DNA of 64,000 bases from CAZKAP01 sp964550895. Its GTDB lineage: Bacteria; Bacteroidota; Bacteroidia; Flavobacteriales; Flavobacteriaceae. Positions 33,321-41,381 of the stretch are shown piece by piece (position 1 is the stretch's first letter; each line of letters starts with the position of its first letter). The stretch covers positions 12,875 through 76,874 of the forward strand of contig CAZKAP010000007.1 in NCBI GenBank assembly GCA_964550895.1, written 5' to 3'. The translations under genes and the position numbers were made by a program. The notes under the pieces were generated by a model. It did not search any database. It was not told the DNA's origin and saw only the letters and a list, made by a program, of their open reading frames with translations.

Positions 33321-34421
33321 TCAGGCCATAGAAGGGTTTTTGCCCAGCTCCCGGAGGTGTTTGAAGTGCGAAATTATGGCATTTCTGAATGTCCTGTATT
33401 CGTGATACGGCAAATTGAACTCCCTGGCCGTTTCCTTAACGATACGGGAGATTTTCGTATAGTGAATGTGACTGATGTGTGGGAAGATGTGGTGCTCAAC
33501 CTGATGGTTGAGTCCACCGGTAAACCAGTTCAGTATTTGGTTCCGCGTGCCGAAGTTTACGGTGGTGAACAACTGGTGGATCGCCCAGGTGTTCTTCATG
33601 GTACCGTTCTCGTCGGGCAGGGGGGTCTCCGCATCTTCTGTGATATGCGCCAACTGGAACACGATGCTCAGGATCAGTCCTGCCGTGTAGTGCATAACGA
33701 AGAAGCCTATGAATACATGCCACCAAGGAATACCGAAGAACAATATGGGAAGTACAATCCAGATGGAGAAATAAAGCGCCTTGGTTATGGCTAATCGCGT
33801 CCAGTTGAGTACCGGGTTGGGAAACTTACCGTAAGCAAGCCGCTGTCGTGTGTAGCGGTACATCTGTGTAAAATCCGTCGTAATTGCCCAGTTGAAGGTG
33901 AGCAAGCCGTACAGAAATATGGAATACCAGTGCTGGAAGCGATGGTGTTTCTTCCAGTCTGCGTGTCGGGAAAACCGCAGTACACGCCCGGCTTCCAAAT
34001 CTTCATCGTGATCTTGAATATTGGTATAGGTGTGGTGGAGTACATTGTGCTGGACCTGCCAGTTGTAAACGTTGCCCGCGAGCAGGTACATACTGCTTCC
34101 CATCAGCTTATTTACCCAGCGTTTGCTGGAATAGGAACCGTGGTTGGCATCGTGCATGACATTCATCCCAACGCCTGCCATGCCCACACCCATCACTATG
34201 GTGAGCAGGAACTGCACCCAGGTGGGGAGGGAAAGGGAGAGCATCAGGAAGTAGGGGGACAGGAACAGGCTGAACATGATCAGCGTTTTGAGGTGCAGTT
34301 TCCAGTTACCCGTCTTCTTGATGTTGTTTTCTTCGAAATACTTGTTGACCCGGCTGTTCAGGGTCCTGAAAAAATTAGCGCGGTCCTTACGAGGGAAGCG
34401 CACTATGGAGGGTTTACTCAT
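33321..34421 (-). CDS. membrane fatty acid desaturase
   Basis: Integral-membrane di-iron desaturase acting on acyl-lipid or acyl-CoA chains. All three His boxes are present: HDANHGSYS, HNVLHHTYTN and NHQVEHHIFPHISH, between four membrane spans (for example MFSLFLSPYFLMLSLSL). There is no fused cytochrome b5 domain, unlike eukaryotic front-end desaturases it resembles. The end ASEFKHLRELG-like tail (HFKHLRELGKNPSMA) is soluble. It is divergent from rsmG with 98 bases between the two starts. It probably adjusts membrane fluidity; regiospecificity cannot be read. Confidence 0.9.
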   Translation of the reverse strand: MSKPSIVRFPRKDRANFFRTLNSRVNKYFEENNIKKTGNWKLHLKTLIMFSLFLSPYFLMLSLSLPTWVQFLLTIVMGVGMAGVGMNVMHDANHGSYSSKRWVNKLMGSSMYLLAGNVYNWQVQHNVLHHTYTNIQDHDEDLEAGRVLRFSRHADWKKHHRFQHWYSIFLYGLLTFNWAITTDFTQMYRYTRQRLAYGKFPNPVLNWTRLAITKALYFSIWIVLPILFFGIPWWHVFIGFFVMHYTAGLILSIVFQLAHITEDAETPLPDENGTMKNTWAIHQLFTTVNFGTRNQILNWFTGGLNHQVEHHIFPHISHIHYTKISRIVKETAREFNLPYHEYRTFRNAIISHFKHLRELGKNPSMA

Positions 34422-34490
34422 TATGAAATTTTCTTATTCATGTCGGACAGTTATATGTCCATTGGCTAAAATACAAAAGTCCGCAAATAC

Positions 34491-34498
34491 TACTTTTG
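34491..34498 (+). promoter_or_regulatory. putative -7 box of rsmG
   Basis: TACTTTTG, exact fit to TAnnTTTG. It would start transcription near 34503, which rules out the TTG at 34496 as start of rsmG and supports the ATG at 34520. Confidence 0.5.
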
Positions 34499-34519
34499 GA
34501 TGAAAATTCGGAAAAAGGG

Positions 34520-35149
34520 ATGAGGGACGAAATCATTTACCACTATTTCCCCGGCCTGCAAGCCGTGCAGGTCGATCAGTTCAAAAAGCTTGCCACATTG
34601 TATTCCGACTGGAATCAGAAGATCAATGTCGTGTCCAGAAAGGACGTCGACCTGCTCTATGAGCGGCATGTGCTTCATTCTCTGGGAATCGCAAAGGTAC
34701 AGCAATTTATTCCGGGAACCAGGGTCCTGGATGTGGGCACGGGAGGAGGGTTCCCCGGGATTCCACTGGCCATACTATTCCCGCACTGCCAGTTTACCCT
34801 GATCGATGCTATTGGCAAGAAAATCCGGGTAGTCAACGAGGTAGTCTCCGGACTGGGGCTGAACAACGTGACAGCCCTGCACGGCAGGGTAGAGGATTGG
34901 GACGGGTCCTGCGAATTCATCGTGAGCCGGGCTGTCGCGGCCATGGACACCTTCGCTCACTGGACCCAGGGTAAAATCCGGATCGAGAGCCGGCACGAGC
35001 GGGCCAATGGCATATTGTACCTCAAAGGGGGCGACCTGACCGAGGAACTGAAGGGCTTTCCTCAAGCCCAACGCTTCCCATTGTCGGCCTTTTTTTCGGA
35101 ACCCTTTTTCGAAAGCAAGGAGGTGGTGTACCTGCCCGGTCCTAAATAA
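34520..35149 (+). CDS. rsmG: 16S rRNA (guanine527-N7)-methyltransferase
   Basis: Methylates G527 of 16S rRNA (E. coli numbering) near the decoding site. SAM-binding motif VLDVGTGGGFPGIPLAI and the family stretch WNQKINVVSRKDVDLLYERH are clear; 209 residues is normal. The ATG at 34520 is chosen because the longer TTG start lies in the promoter box. A seven-codon upstream frame (MKIRKKG, ATG at 34500) ends in a TGA that overlaps this ATG. Single gene. Confidence 0.94.
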   Translation: MRDEIIYHYFPGLQAVQVDQFKKLATLYSDWNQKINVVSRKDVDLLYERHVLHSLGIAKVQQFIPGTRVLDVGTGGGFPGIPLAILFPHCQFTLIDAIGKKIRVVNEVVSGLGLNNVTALHGRVEDWDGSCEFIVSRAVAAMDTFAHWTQGKIRIESRHERANGILYLKGGDLTEELKGFPQAQRFPLSAFFSEPFFESKEVVYLPGPK

Positions 35150-35150
35150 A

Positions 35151-35172
35151 TTGGGCACCCGAAGGCGCCCAA
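35151..35172 (-). terminator. terminator of pruA with UUCG loop
   Basis: Read on the minus strand: TTGGGCGCC, loop TTCG, GGTGCCCAA (one mismatch), followed by TTTATTTA. It lies 28 bases beyond the pruA stop and between the converging rsmG and pruA, so it may serve both. Confidence 0.7.
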
Positions 35173-35200
35173 AAGGATAAATGGTTCCAATGATACGGTC

Positions 35201-36829
35201 CTAACCCATAAACGGATAGCGGTAATCTACAGGGCTCACGAAGGTCTCCTTGATCAGGCGGGGTGAAACCCAGCGCAGCAGATTCTGTGCCGAGCCCGCC
35301 TTATCATTGGTCCCGGAGGCCCGGGCGCCGCCAAAAGGTTGCTGCCCTACCACAGCCCCTGTGGGCTTGTCATTGATGTAGAAGTTGCCCGCACTGTGCC
35401 TGAGGCGGTTTACGGCGGTTTCCAGGGCGTACCGGTCCTGGGAGAACACTGCACCGGTCAGGGCATAAGGCGAAGTGGAATCCAGGAGTTCCAGGGTCTC
35501 TTCCCATTGTTTATCCGGATACACGTAAATGGTGACCACGGGTCCGAATAATTCAGTTTCCATGGTTTCATAACGCGGGTTGGTGGTGACAATCACCGTA
35601 GGTTCGATAAAGTAACCCTCGCTCTTGTCGCACTTGCCCCCGGCCCATACCTCAGCCTCGCTGCTCTCCTGAGCACGCTGGATATAAGAGGCCAGTTTGT
35701 CGAAAGAGCCTTCGTGTATGACTGCGGTAACAAAGTTTTTCATATCCGCAGGGCTGCCCGGAGGCTGCATGGAATCCAGGTCCTTCTTCACCTCCTCCAT
35801 CACGGAGTCGGCCAGGGATTGGGGCAGATAGACCCGGGAAGCGGCGCTGCACTTTTGTCCCTGAAATTCAAATGCGCCCCGGATAATGGCCGTGGCCACC
35901 TGGCGTGGATGGGAGCTGGGGTGGGCGATTATGAAGTCCTTGCCCCCGGTCTCTCCGACGATGCGGGGGTACGTCCGATAGTTATGGATGCGGCTTCCGA
36001 TCTCGGTCCACAGGTTCTTGAACACCTGGGTTGAACCCGTGAAGTGCAGGCCCGAGAAATCAGGGCTGTTCAAAATGGTTTCGGTGATCATGACCGGGTC
36101 CCCCATGACCATATTGATGACTCCGGGGGGCAGTCCGGCCTCTTCGAGCACCTCCATGATTACCATGGCTGAGTACACCTGGCTGTCACTGGGCTTCCAT
36201 ACCACGGTATTTCCCATCATGGACATACAGGTAGGCAAATTGCCGGCGATGGCGGTGAAGTTGAAGGGAGTAATGGCATAGGTGAAGCCTTCCAGCGGAC
36301 GATATTCCACCCGGTTCCAGATGCCTTCGGAGGATTCGGGCTGTTCGCTGTATATACCGGTAGCATAATACACGTTAAACCGGAGGAAATCGATCAGTTC
36401 ACAGGCGGCGTCGATCTCGGCCTGATGGATGGTCTTGGACTGGCACAGCATGGTGGCCGCATTGATCCGGGCTCTGTAAGGACCTGCCAGGAGATCCGCC
36501 GCTTTTAAGAAAATGGATGCCCGATTCTCCCAGGACATCCCTTCCCATGCGCTTTTCGCCTCCAGGCAGGAATCTATGGCGGCCTGTATGTGTTGCTTGC
36601 CGGCTTTGTGATAGGTGCCCAGGGAATGCTGGTGCTCATGCGGTGGAGACATTCCGGCCACGTCTCCCGTGCTGATATTTTCGCCGTGGATCTTTAGGGG
36701 AACTTCCACGGTGATGTTGTACATCTGATCGTAGGTTCTAAGGACCTCTTCCCTTTCGGGGCTATGGGGTTCGTAAGACTTGACAGGCTCGTTTATGGGA
36801 TAGGGAACCTGGAAGAAACCGGTGCTCAT
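35201..36829 (-). CDS. pruA: 1-pyrroline-5-carboxylate dehydrogenase
   Basis: Oxidises glutamate-semialdehyde to glutamate with NAD+ in proline breakdown. The aldehyde dehydrogenase fold shows the NAD site region LHFTGSTQVFKNLW, the general-base Glu in VGETGGKDFIIAH and the catalytic Cys in FEFQGQKCSAASRVYLP. The N-terminus MSTGFFQVPYPINEPVKSYE matches the Bacteroidota L-glutamate gamma-semialdehyde dehydrogenase family. With the ATG at 36829 the protein has 542 residues, the standard length; a longer frame to 36889 is excluded because it runs through the promoter box at 36850-36857. Confidence 0.96.
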   Translation of the reverse strand: MSTGFFQVPYPINEPVKSYEPHSPEREEVLRTYDQMYNITVEVPLKIHGENISTGDVAGMSPPHEHQHSLGTYHKAGKQHIQAAIDSCLEAKSAWEGMSWENRASIFLKAADLLAGPYRARINAATMLCQSKTIHQAEIDAACELIDFLRFNVYYATGIYSEQPESSEGIWNRVEYRPLEGFTYAITPFNFTAIAGNLPTCMSMMGNTVVWKPSDSQVYSAMVIMEVLEEAGLPPGVINMVMGDPVMITETILNSPDFSGLHFTGSTQVFKNLWTEIGSRIHNYRTYPRIVGETGGKDFIIAHPSSHPRQVATAIIRGAFEFQGQKCSAASRVYLPQSLADSVMEEVKKDLDSMQPPGSPADMKNFVTAVIHEGSFDKLASYIQRAQESSEAEVWAGGKCDKSEGYFIEPTVIVTTNPRYETMETELFGPVVTIYVYPDKQWEETLELLDSTSPYALTGAVFSQDRYALETAVNRLRHSAGNFYINDKPTGAVVGQQPFGGARASGTNDKAGSAQNLLRWVSPRLIKETFVSPVDYRYPFMG

Positions 36830-36849
36830 TCTCTTAGTATTTTGTTGTG

Positions 36850-36857
36850 CAAAGGTA
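36850..36857 (-). promoter_or_regulatory. putative -7 box of pruA
   Basis: TACCTTTG on the minus strand, 20 bases before the ATG at 36829; it fits TAnnTTTG. The leader would be about 14 bases. Confidence 0.5.
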
Positions 36858-36920
36858 CACAAACCCGGAGGGAATGGCAGTAAGGGCAATCGTCACAACC
36901 GGAGAAACCCGGCTGTGAAA

Positions 36921-37307
36921 TCAGTTATTCACAAAGGGTGCCGACAAGTGGAAAATGGGCACTTCCACATCGAAACTCTCTTCTTTGCTGGAATTCCACA
37001 TAGTGTAATAACCGCGCATGGAGCCCATGGGAGAGGCGAGCAGACAACCCGAACTGTAGGTATGCACACCCCCGGGCTGGATGATGGGCTGTTTGCCGAT
37101 CACCCCTTTACCTTCGATAGTCTCCGGATCCCGGAGTGCATCGTAGATATCCCAGTGGCGATCGGTGAGTTGCACCGTATCCCGGGAGGTATTTTCAATG
37201 GTGATGGTGTAGCCAAAGGCGAAATGCATCTTGTAATTCTTGAAGAAGGTGCCCTCAAAGGTCGTTCTTACTGTGACTTTGATGCCCTGGGTTACCAGTG
37301 TTTTCAT
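36921..37307 (-). CDS. apaG: ApaG-domain protein
   Basis: Single ApaG (DUF525) beta-sandwich of 128 residues. Marks are the strand FAFGYTITIENTSRDTVQL, the HWDIYDALRD turn and the conserved end EVPIFHLSAPFVNN, with IQPGGVHTYSSGCLL in the middle. The molecular role of bacterial ApaG is not settled; mutants in enterobacteria affect Co2+ resistance and Mg2+ efflux. It is last in the plug-DUF3667-apaG operon, seven bases after DUF3667. Confidence 0.93.
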   Translation of the reverse strand: MKTLVTQGIKVTVRTTFEGTFFKNYKMHFAFGYTITIENTSRDTVQLTDRHWDIYDALRDPETIEGKGVIGKQPIIQPGGVHTYSSGCLLASPMGSMRGYYTMWNSSKEESFDVEVPIFHLSAPFVNN

Positions 37308-37314
37308 ACTTCAG

Positions 37315-38619
37315 TTAGTAGGTTATAATACTTCCTAAGAACAGCAGCAGGGAAAACAGCAGGGCAAGAGTGCCGAAAACCGTATTGAGAAACGAATACT
37401 TCAGTAGGGTCTTAAAGCGGTTCTGGCCGTAGAACTTCCGCATTGCCTTGTACAGGTAAATTCCGAAGATCATCAGGGCCAGGCCCGTTGTCGACCAGCC
37501 CAAAACCTGGTCCACTGCTACGCTTAGGATGAGCAATATAAACAACAGGGACTGGTTGTGGAAGCTAAAGATCAGATGTTCGGTGTAGGTGTAATTTTTA
37601 CGGATGTATACCGCATAAACGAATACGGTAAAGAACGGAATGAATATAAAAATCACAAAAGGCAGCTTGGACAGCAATTCGGCGGCAAAAATGCTCGGTT
37701 GGGCGAAGGCCCTTTGCACACCCACGGCTGAGCGGAAAGTGAATTGATTTTCCTCCGAGTCTCGAATGTTGTATTTGGCCACCGCATCCGAATAGTCGTC
37801 GATATAGTCTTCGTCCAGGGTCTTCCAGAAGAAGTACGTCTTTCTGGCTACCCGGCTAGCACGGTCCGTGTCGGTTTCCGTATCCAGGATATACTTTCGG
37901 GGATTATTGAGTATAAGACTATCCCGTATTTGCGTTTCGCTCCTCCCGGTGTCCTCGCGCTCTCCATTGCCAAAATTCAATACTATGGGACCGGAGGATA
38001 TCGAATTGTCAGCGGGGCCGATACGTTTGTCAATGCCCTTACTGATGGAGTCGTCATTTCCAGTGTTTTCCTCCGCGATTTGCTGTACTTCTCTCTCGAA
38101 TTCGGGCTTGGCACCGAGGGGGGTACTTCCGGTATTTGAGGACTCGCCAGCCACCGTTTCGGATTCAGCTCCGTTTCGGCGTATGCTATCCCTTACCCGG
38201 TCGAATTGACGCAGGTCGGTGGTAAATGCGATCAGCAGGAAATATACGATCGCGGTGCTCAGCATGAATTTAAAGGGATTGGTGTAGCGTACGCGCCTAC
38301 CGTCTATGTAATCCCTTGAAATCTTACCCGGTTTTAACAACAGGGCCTGCAGGGTGCGGATCAGTCGGGAATCCCAATTAATCAGGCTGCTGAGCAGTTC
38401 GTCCAGGAAATCGCGCAGCGTGAGTTTTTTCGTGCTGTTAACCTGAGAACAGTTCGGGCAGTACCGATCGCTGTGATCCAGCATATGACCGCAATTCAGG
38501 CATTGTTCTCCCCGGTATTTGAGGGCAAAACGACCCTTGGGCAGATTCTCCCTGACGGTCGTCTTGCCGAAGGAAATCTTCGGTAGGTTCCGGAGATTAA
38601 ACGGATTCCGTATAGCCAT
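37315..38619 (-). CDS. DUF3667 membrane protein with zinc-ribbon
   Basis: Unknown function. Residues about 39-57 form a CxxC...CxxC zinc ribbon (CLNCGHMLDHSDRYCPNC). Then comes the DUF3667 signature (LRDFLDELLSSLINWDSRLI, TLQALLLKPGKISRDYIDG written in two parts) and a first membrane span (FMLSTAIVYFLLIAF). A charged, low-complexity stretch of about 150 residues follows (probably outside the membrane), and three or four C-terminal spans. It lies 11 bases after the plug protein gene and 7 before apaG. Confidence 0.88.
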   Translation of the reverse strand: MAIRNPFNLRNLPKISFGKTTVRENLPKGRFALKYRGEQCLNCGHMLDHSDRYCPNCSQVNSTKKLTLRDFLDELLSSLINWDSRLIRTLQALLLKPGKISRDYIDGRRVRYTNPFKFMLSTAIVYFLLIAFTTDLRQFDRVRDSIRRNGAESETVAGESSNTGSTPLGAKPEFEREVQQIAEENTGNDDSISKGIDKRIGPADNSISSGPIVLNFGNGEREDTGRSETQIRDSLILNNPRKYILDTETDTDRASRVARKTYFFWKTLDEDYIDDYSDAVAKYNIRDSEENQFTFRSAVGVQRAFAQPSIFAAELLSKLPFVIFIFIPFFTVFVYAVYIRKNYTYTEHLIFSFHNQSLLFILLILSVAVDQVLGWSTTGLALMIFGIYLYKAMRKFYGQNRFKTLLKYSFLNTVFGTLALLFSLLLFLGSIITY

Positions 38620-38630
38620 CCTGAAGGATC

Positions 38631-39875
38631 TTAGTTCGTCACGACCCTCGAGCTGGTAGTGCCCAGGCCGACCAGGCGATCGTAGAAATCGCCGAATTCC
38701 CTATAATATACAAAGATATGGTATTGGTTTTCAGCTACGTAAAAATTCCCGCCTATGTAATTCGGGTCGATGCTTCCATCCGGATTTTTTACCGCGTACT
38801 TATAGTTGTAGAAGCCCTGCTTCAGGACGAGGGTCTTCTCGAGTAATCCGGTGTCGGAATTCAGAATCAGTCGGTTGTCTTCCAGGAGCTGGTAGTTGTT
38901 GAACTTTCCATAAATGTATATGTCCTTGAGCTCCAGTTCCGGTTCGTATCGCAGTGCGAAGTGCACGCGGGTGTATTCCCCCTCCCGATCCGGGTCCCGG
39001 CCCTGTAGGGTTCGGATGACAAAGTCTCCGTTTACGTCCGGAAAATAGGTGTAACCCCTTTCCTTTCGGGGTTTATTGGGAAACAGGACGTGGTTGTACA
39101 GATCGTCCACGAAGATGTCTTCTATGGCTACCGTGGGCGCCCTAAGGTCCTTGGTGTCGAAATTGAGGAATTCGTTCCCACCGGGAAATCGGGTCTCCTC
39201 GTCGTAGCGGTAGACCAGTTCCCGGCCGATTGTGTACTGGGGAGGAACGCCGTAAATGGCAGAAGGCCAGTGATAATTCTGCACCAGGGCAATTTTGAAC
39301 TGCTGGCGGGGGTTGACTACCCGAATGGGGTCCGTACGGACGCTGATTTGCAGTGTCTGTGCCTCGTCCAGGAGTTTAAAATCCCGGGCCCTGCGGACCT
39401 GGGCACTTACGGGCACCAGATCTTCGTACACCAGGAAACGCCGGCTGAACAATTTCGTGCCCCCCCTGTTGTAGATCTCCAGGACGTAATTACCGCTTAC
39501 CTTGAACTGAACCTGGTTATTGGGCAGCGTCAGCCGGTAGTGTGAGTAGGGCTGAAGCGTGTTGTAGCTGTTGCGGTAATCGATAATCCGCTGGTTATCC
39601 ATTCCGGTCAGGTACTGACTCTTCAGCAGCTGAGACGGGGTCCAGTCGTAATCGCAGTGAACGATCTTGTAGTAGTAGTCCTGTTCCCTGGCGGTGAGAT
39701 CATCAAATTTTAGGGTCACGGGTTCCCCCAGCTTGACGATGGGAAACTGTTCACCGCTGGGACCCCTAAAATCGATGGATCGAATATGAGAAGGGGCGGC
39801 CACCTCTTCCTGTACCTGGGCGATAACAGGCAGGGCAAGGAGCAAGGGTAAGATTTGTCGAAGAAAAAACCTCAA
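38631..39875 (-). CDS. type IX secretion system plug-domain protein (DUF5103)
   Basis: Secreted or periplasmic beta-rich protein of the DUF5103 family; in F. johnsoniae a member blocks the SprA translocon barrel from the periplasmic side. Signal peptide at residues 1-19 (LRQILPLLLALPVIAQ). Typical stretches are HIRSIDFRGPSGEQFPIVKLG, split at the Gly, YYKIVHCDYDWTPSQL, SQYLTGMDNQRI and the end FYVAENQYHIFVYYREFGD. The frame has no ATG at the start; TTG at 39875 is the best start, directly ahead of the signal peptide. First gene of the operon with DUF3667 and apaG, divergent from nqrA. Confidence 0.87.
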   Translation of the reverse strand: MRFFLRQILPLLLALPVIAQVQEEVAAPSHIRSIDFRGPSGEQFPIVKLGEPVTLKFDDLTAREQDYYYKIVHCDYDWTPSQLLKSQYLTGMDNQRIIDYRNSYNTLQPYSHYRLTLPNNQVQFKVSGNYVLEIYNRGGTKLFSRRFLVYEDLVPVSAQVRRARDFKLLDEAQTLQISVRTDPIRVVNPRQQFKIALVQNYHWPSAIYGVPPQYTIGRELVYRYDEETRFPGGNEFLNFDTKDLRAPTVAIEDIFVDDLYNHVLFPNKPRKERGYTYFPDVNGDFVIRTLQGRDPDREGEYTRVHFALRYEPELELKDIYIYGKFNNYQLLEDNRLILNSDTGLLEKTLVLKQGFYNYKYAVKNPDGSIDPNYIGGNFYVAENQYHIFVYYREFGDFYDRLVGLGTTSSRVVTN

Positions 39876-39985
39876 AATACACGGTTATTTGAACTAAAAG
39901 TAAACAAAAATTATACCGCTGAAAGTAAGCTCGACAGACTACCAATTTTGTGGTTGTATTTCTATGATAAAAGTCCTTTTAGTAC

Positions 39986-39993
39986 TATTTTTG
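39986..39993 (+). promoter_or_regulatory. putative -7 box of the nqr operon
   Basis: TATTTTTG, exact TAnnTTTG; it predicts a start near 40000 and a leader of about 25 bases before nqrA. The divergent plug-gene promoter shares this 149-base gap. Confidence 0.5.
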
Positions 39994-40024
39994 GCACAAT
40001 TTTCAACTAAATGGACGTGCTTTT

Positions 40025-41377
40025 ATGGCCCGAAACATCCGAATTTCCAAGGGGTTAAATATCAACCTCGTGGGAGAGGCTAAGAAGACCACCGCCAAGG
40101 CCGCACCCAGCAATACCTATGCCATTCAACTGGAGGATTTCCACGGCTTTACGCCCAAGATGCTCCACAAGGAAGGTGCGGAAATCCAGGCAGGTGAGCC
40201 CTTGTTTTATAACAAAGAATGGGATCAGATGATGGTGGTTTCACCCGTAAGCGGAGAGTTGGTGGACATCCAGCGGGGAGCCCGAAGGCGCATACTCCAG
40301 GTCAGGATTCTGGCCGATAAGGATCAAAAGCAGCTCAGGCATGAGACTCCTGACCTGTCCCAGGCTACGGCTGAAGAGCTCCGTGCCTTTTTTCTGAAAA
40401 CAGGCGTCTGGCCTTTTATCAAGCAGAGGCCTTACGATGTGATTGCCCGGCCCGATCGGACACCCAAGGCCGTATTTATCTCGGGCTTTAATACCTCACC
40501 GCTGGGTGCCGACATGGATGTCGTCCTGGAAGGAAAGGAGAAGGAGCTGGCTGCAGCCGTACACGCCCTGTCGCTGCTCACTCCCGGAAAGGTACACATT
40601 GGACTACCCGGCAAAGATAAAGGGGTGTGGTCCGAAGTGGAACACGCCGTCTTTCATCGGGTAAAAGGGCCCCACCCTGCGGGCCTGGTGGGCACTCAGA
40701 TCAATAAAATCGACCCCATCAATAAGGGTGAGGTGGTCTGGACGGTAAGTGCTCCGGATCTCGTGATCATGGGAAATCTGCTCCTGAAAGGAGTGTACGA
40801 CCCCGTGCGCAGGATAGCCCTGGGCGGATCCATGATTAACGATCCCCAATATTTCGAGACGCGCATAGGCGCTGAGATTTCTACCGTGCTTTATGCGGGA
40901 GGGGTAAAGGACCCCAATTTCAGGCTGATCAATGGGAACGTTCTGACCGGAACGAAGACCCATCCCGAAGGACATATCGGCTTTTACAACCACGAAATCA
41001 ATGCCATTCCGGAGGGTGACGATTACACCTTTTTCGGCTGGAACAAGCCCGTGTTCGACAAGATATCTTCCACCAGGGCCTTCACGTTTTCCTGGCTGAA
41101 CCCGGGTAAGAAATACGATCTGGATACCAATACCAACGGAGAGCACCGGGCCTTTGTGGTCACGGGCCTGTACGAACAGGTTTTCCCTCTGGATATCTAT
41201 CCTCTCCAGCTCCTGAAAGCCTGTATGGTACAGGATTTGGACGAAATGGAGAACCTGGGTATGTACGAGGTTGCGCCCGAGGACTTCGCCCTCACGGAAT
41301 TTATCTGCATATCCAAGCAGCCGCATCAGAAGATCATTCGGGACGGACTGGATTTATTGCAAAAAGAAATTGGTTAG
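40025..41377 (+). CDS. nqrA: Na+-translocating NADH:quinone reductase subunit A
   Basis: Cytoplasmic subunit at the quinone side of the Na+-pumping NADH dehydrogenase. The N-terminal RnfC/biotinyl-like fold is clear (IRISKGLNINLVGEA, AGEPLFYNKEWDQMMVVSP). The 450-residue length is normal. It is first of nqrABCDEF; nqrB starts four bases after its stop. Confidence 0.96.
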   Translation: MARNIRISKGLNINLVGEAKKTTAKAAPSNTYAIQLEDFHGFTPKMLHKEGAEIQAGEPLFYNKEWDQMMVVSPVSGELVDIQRGARRRILQVRILADKDQKQLRHETPDLSQATAEELRAFFLKTGVWPFIKQRPYDVIARPDRTPKAVFISGFNTSPLGADMDVVLEGKEKELAAAVHALSLLTPGKVHIGLPGKDKGVWSEVEHAVFHRVKGPHPAGLVGTQINKIDPINKGEVVWTVSAPDLVIMGNLLLKGVYDPVRRIALGGSMINDPQYFETRIGAEISTVLYAGGVKDPNFRLINGNVLTGTKTHPEGHIGFYNHEINAIPEGDDYTFFGWNKPVFDKISSTRAFTFSWLNPGKKYDLDTNTNGEHRAFVVTGLYEQVFPLDIYPLQLLKACMVQDLDEMENLGMYEVAPEDFALTEFICISKQPHQKIIRDGLDLLQKEIG

Positions 41378-41381
41378 TGCT

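Noticed and set aside
32195..33331. 378-codon ORF on the plus strand
   Set aside because: Antisense to the aminotransferase with its full PLP site; the frame reads as a mirror of that gene.
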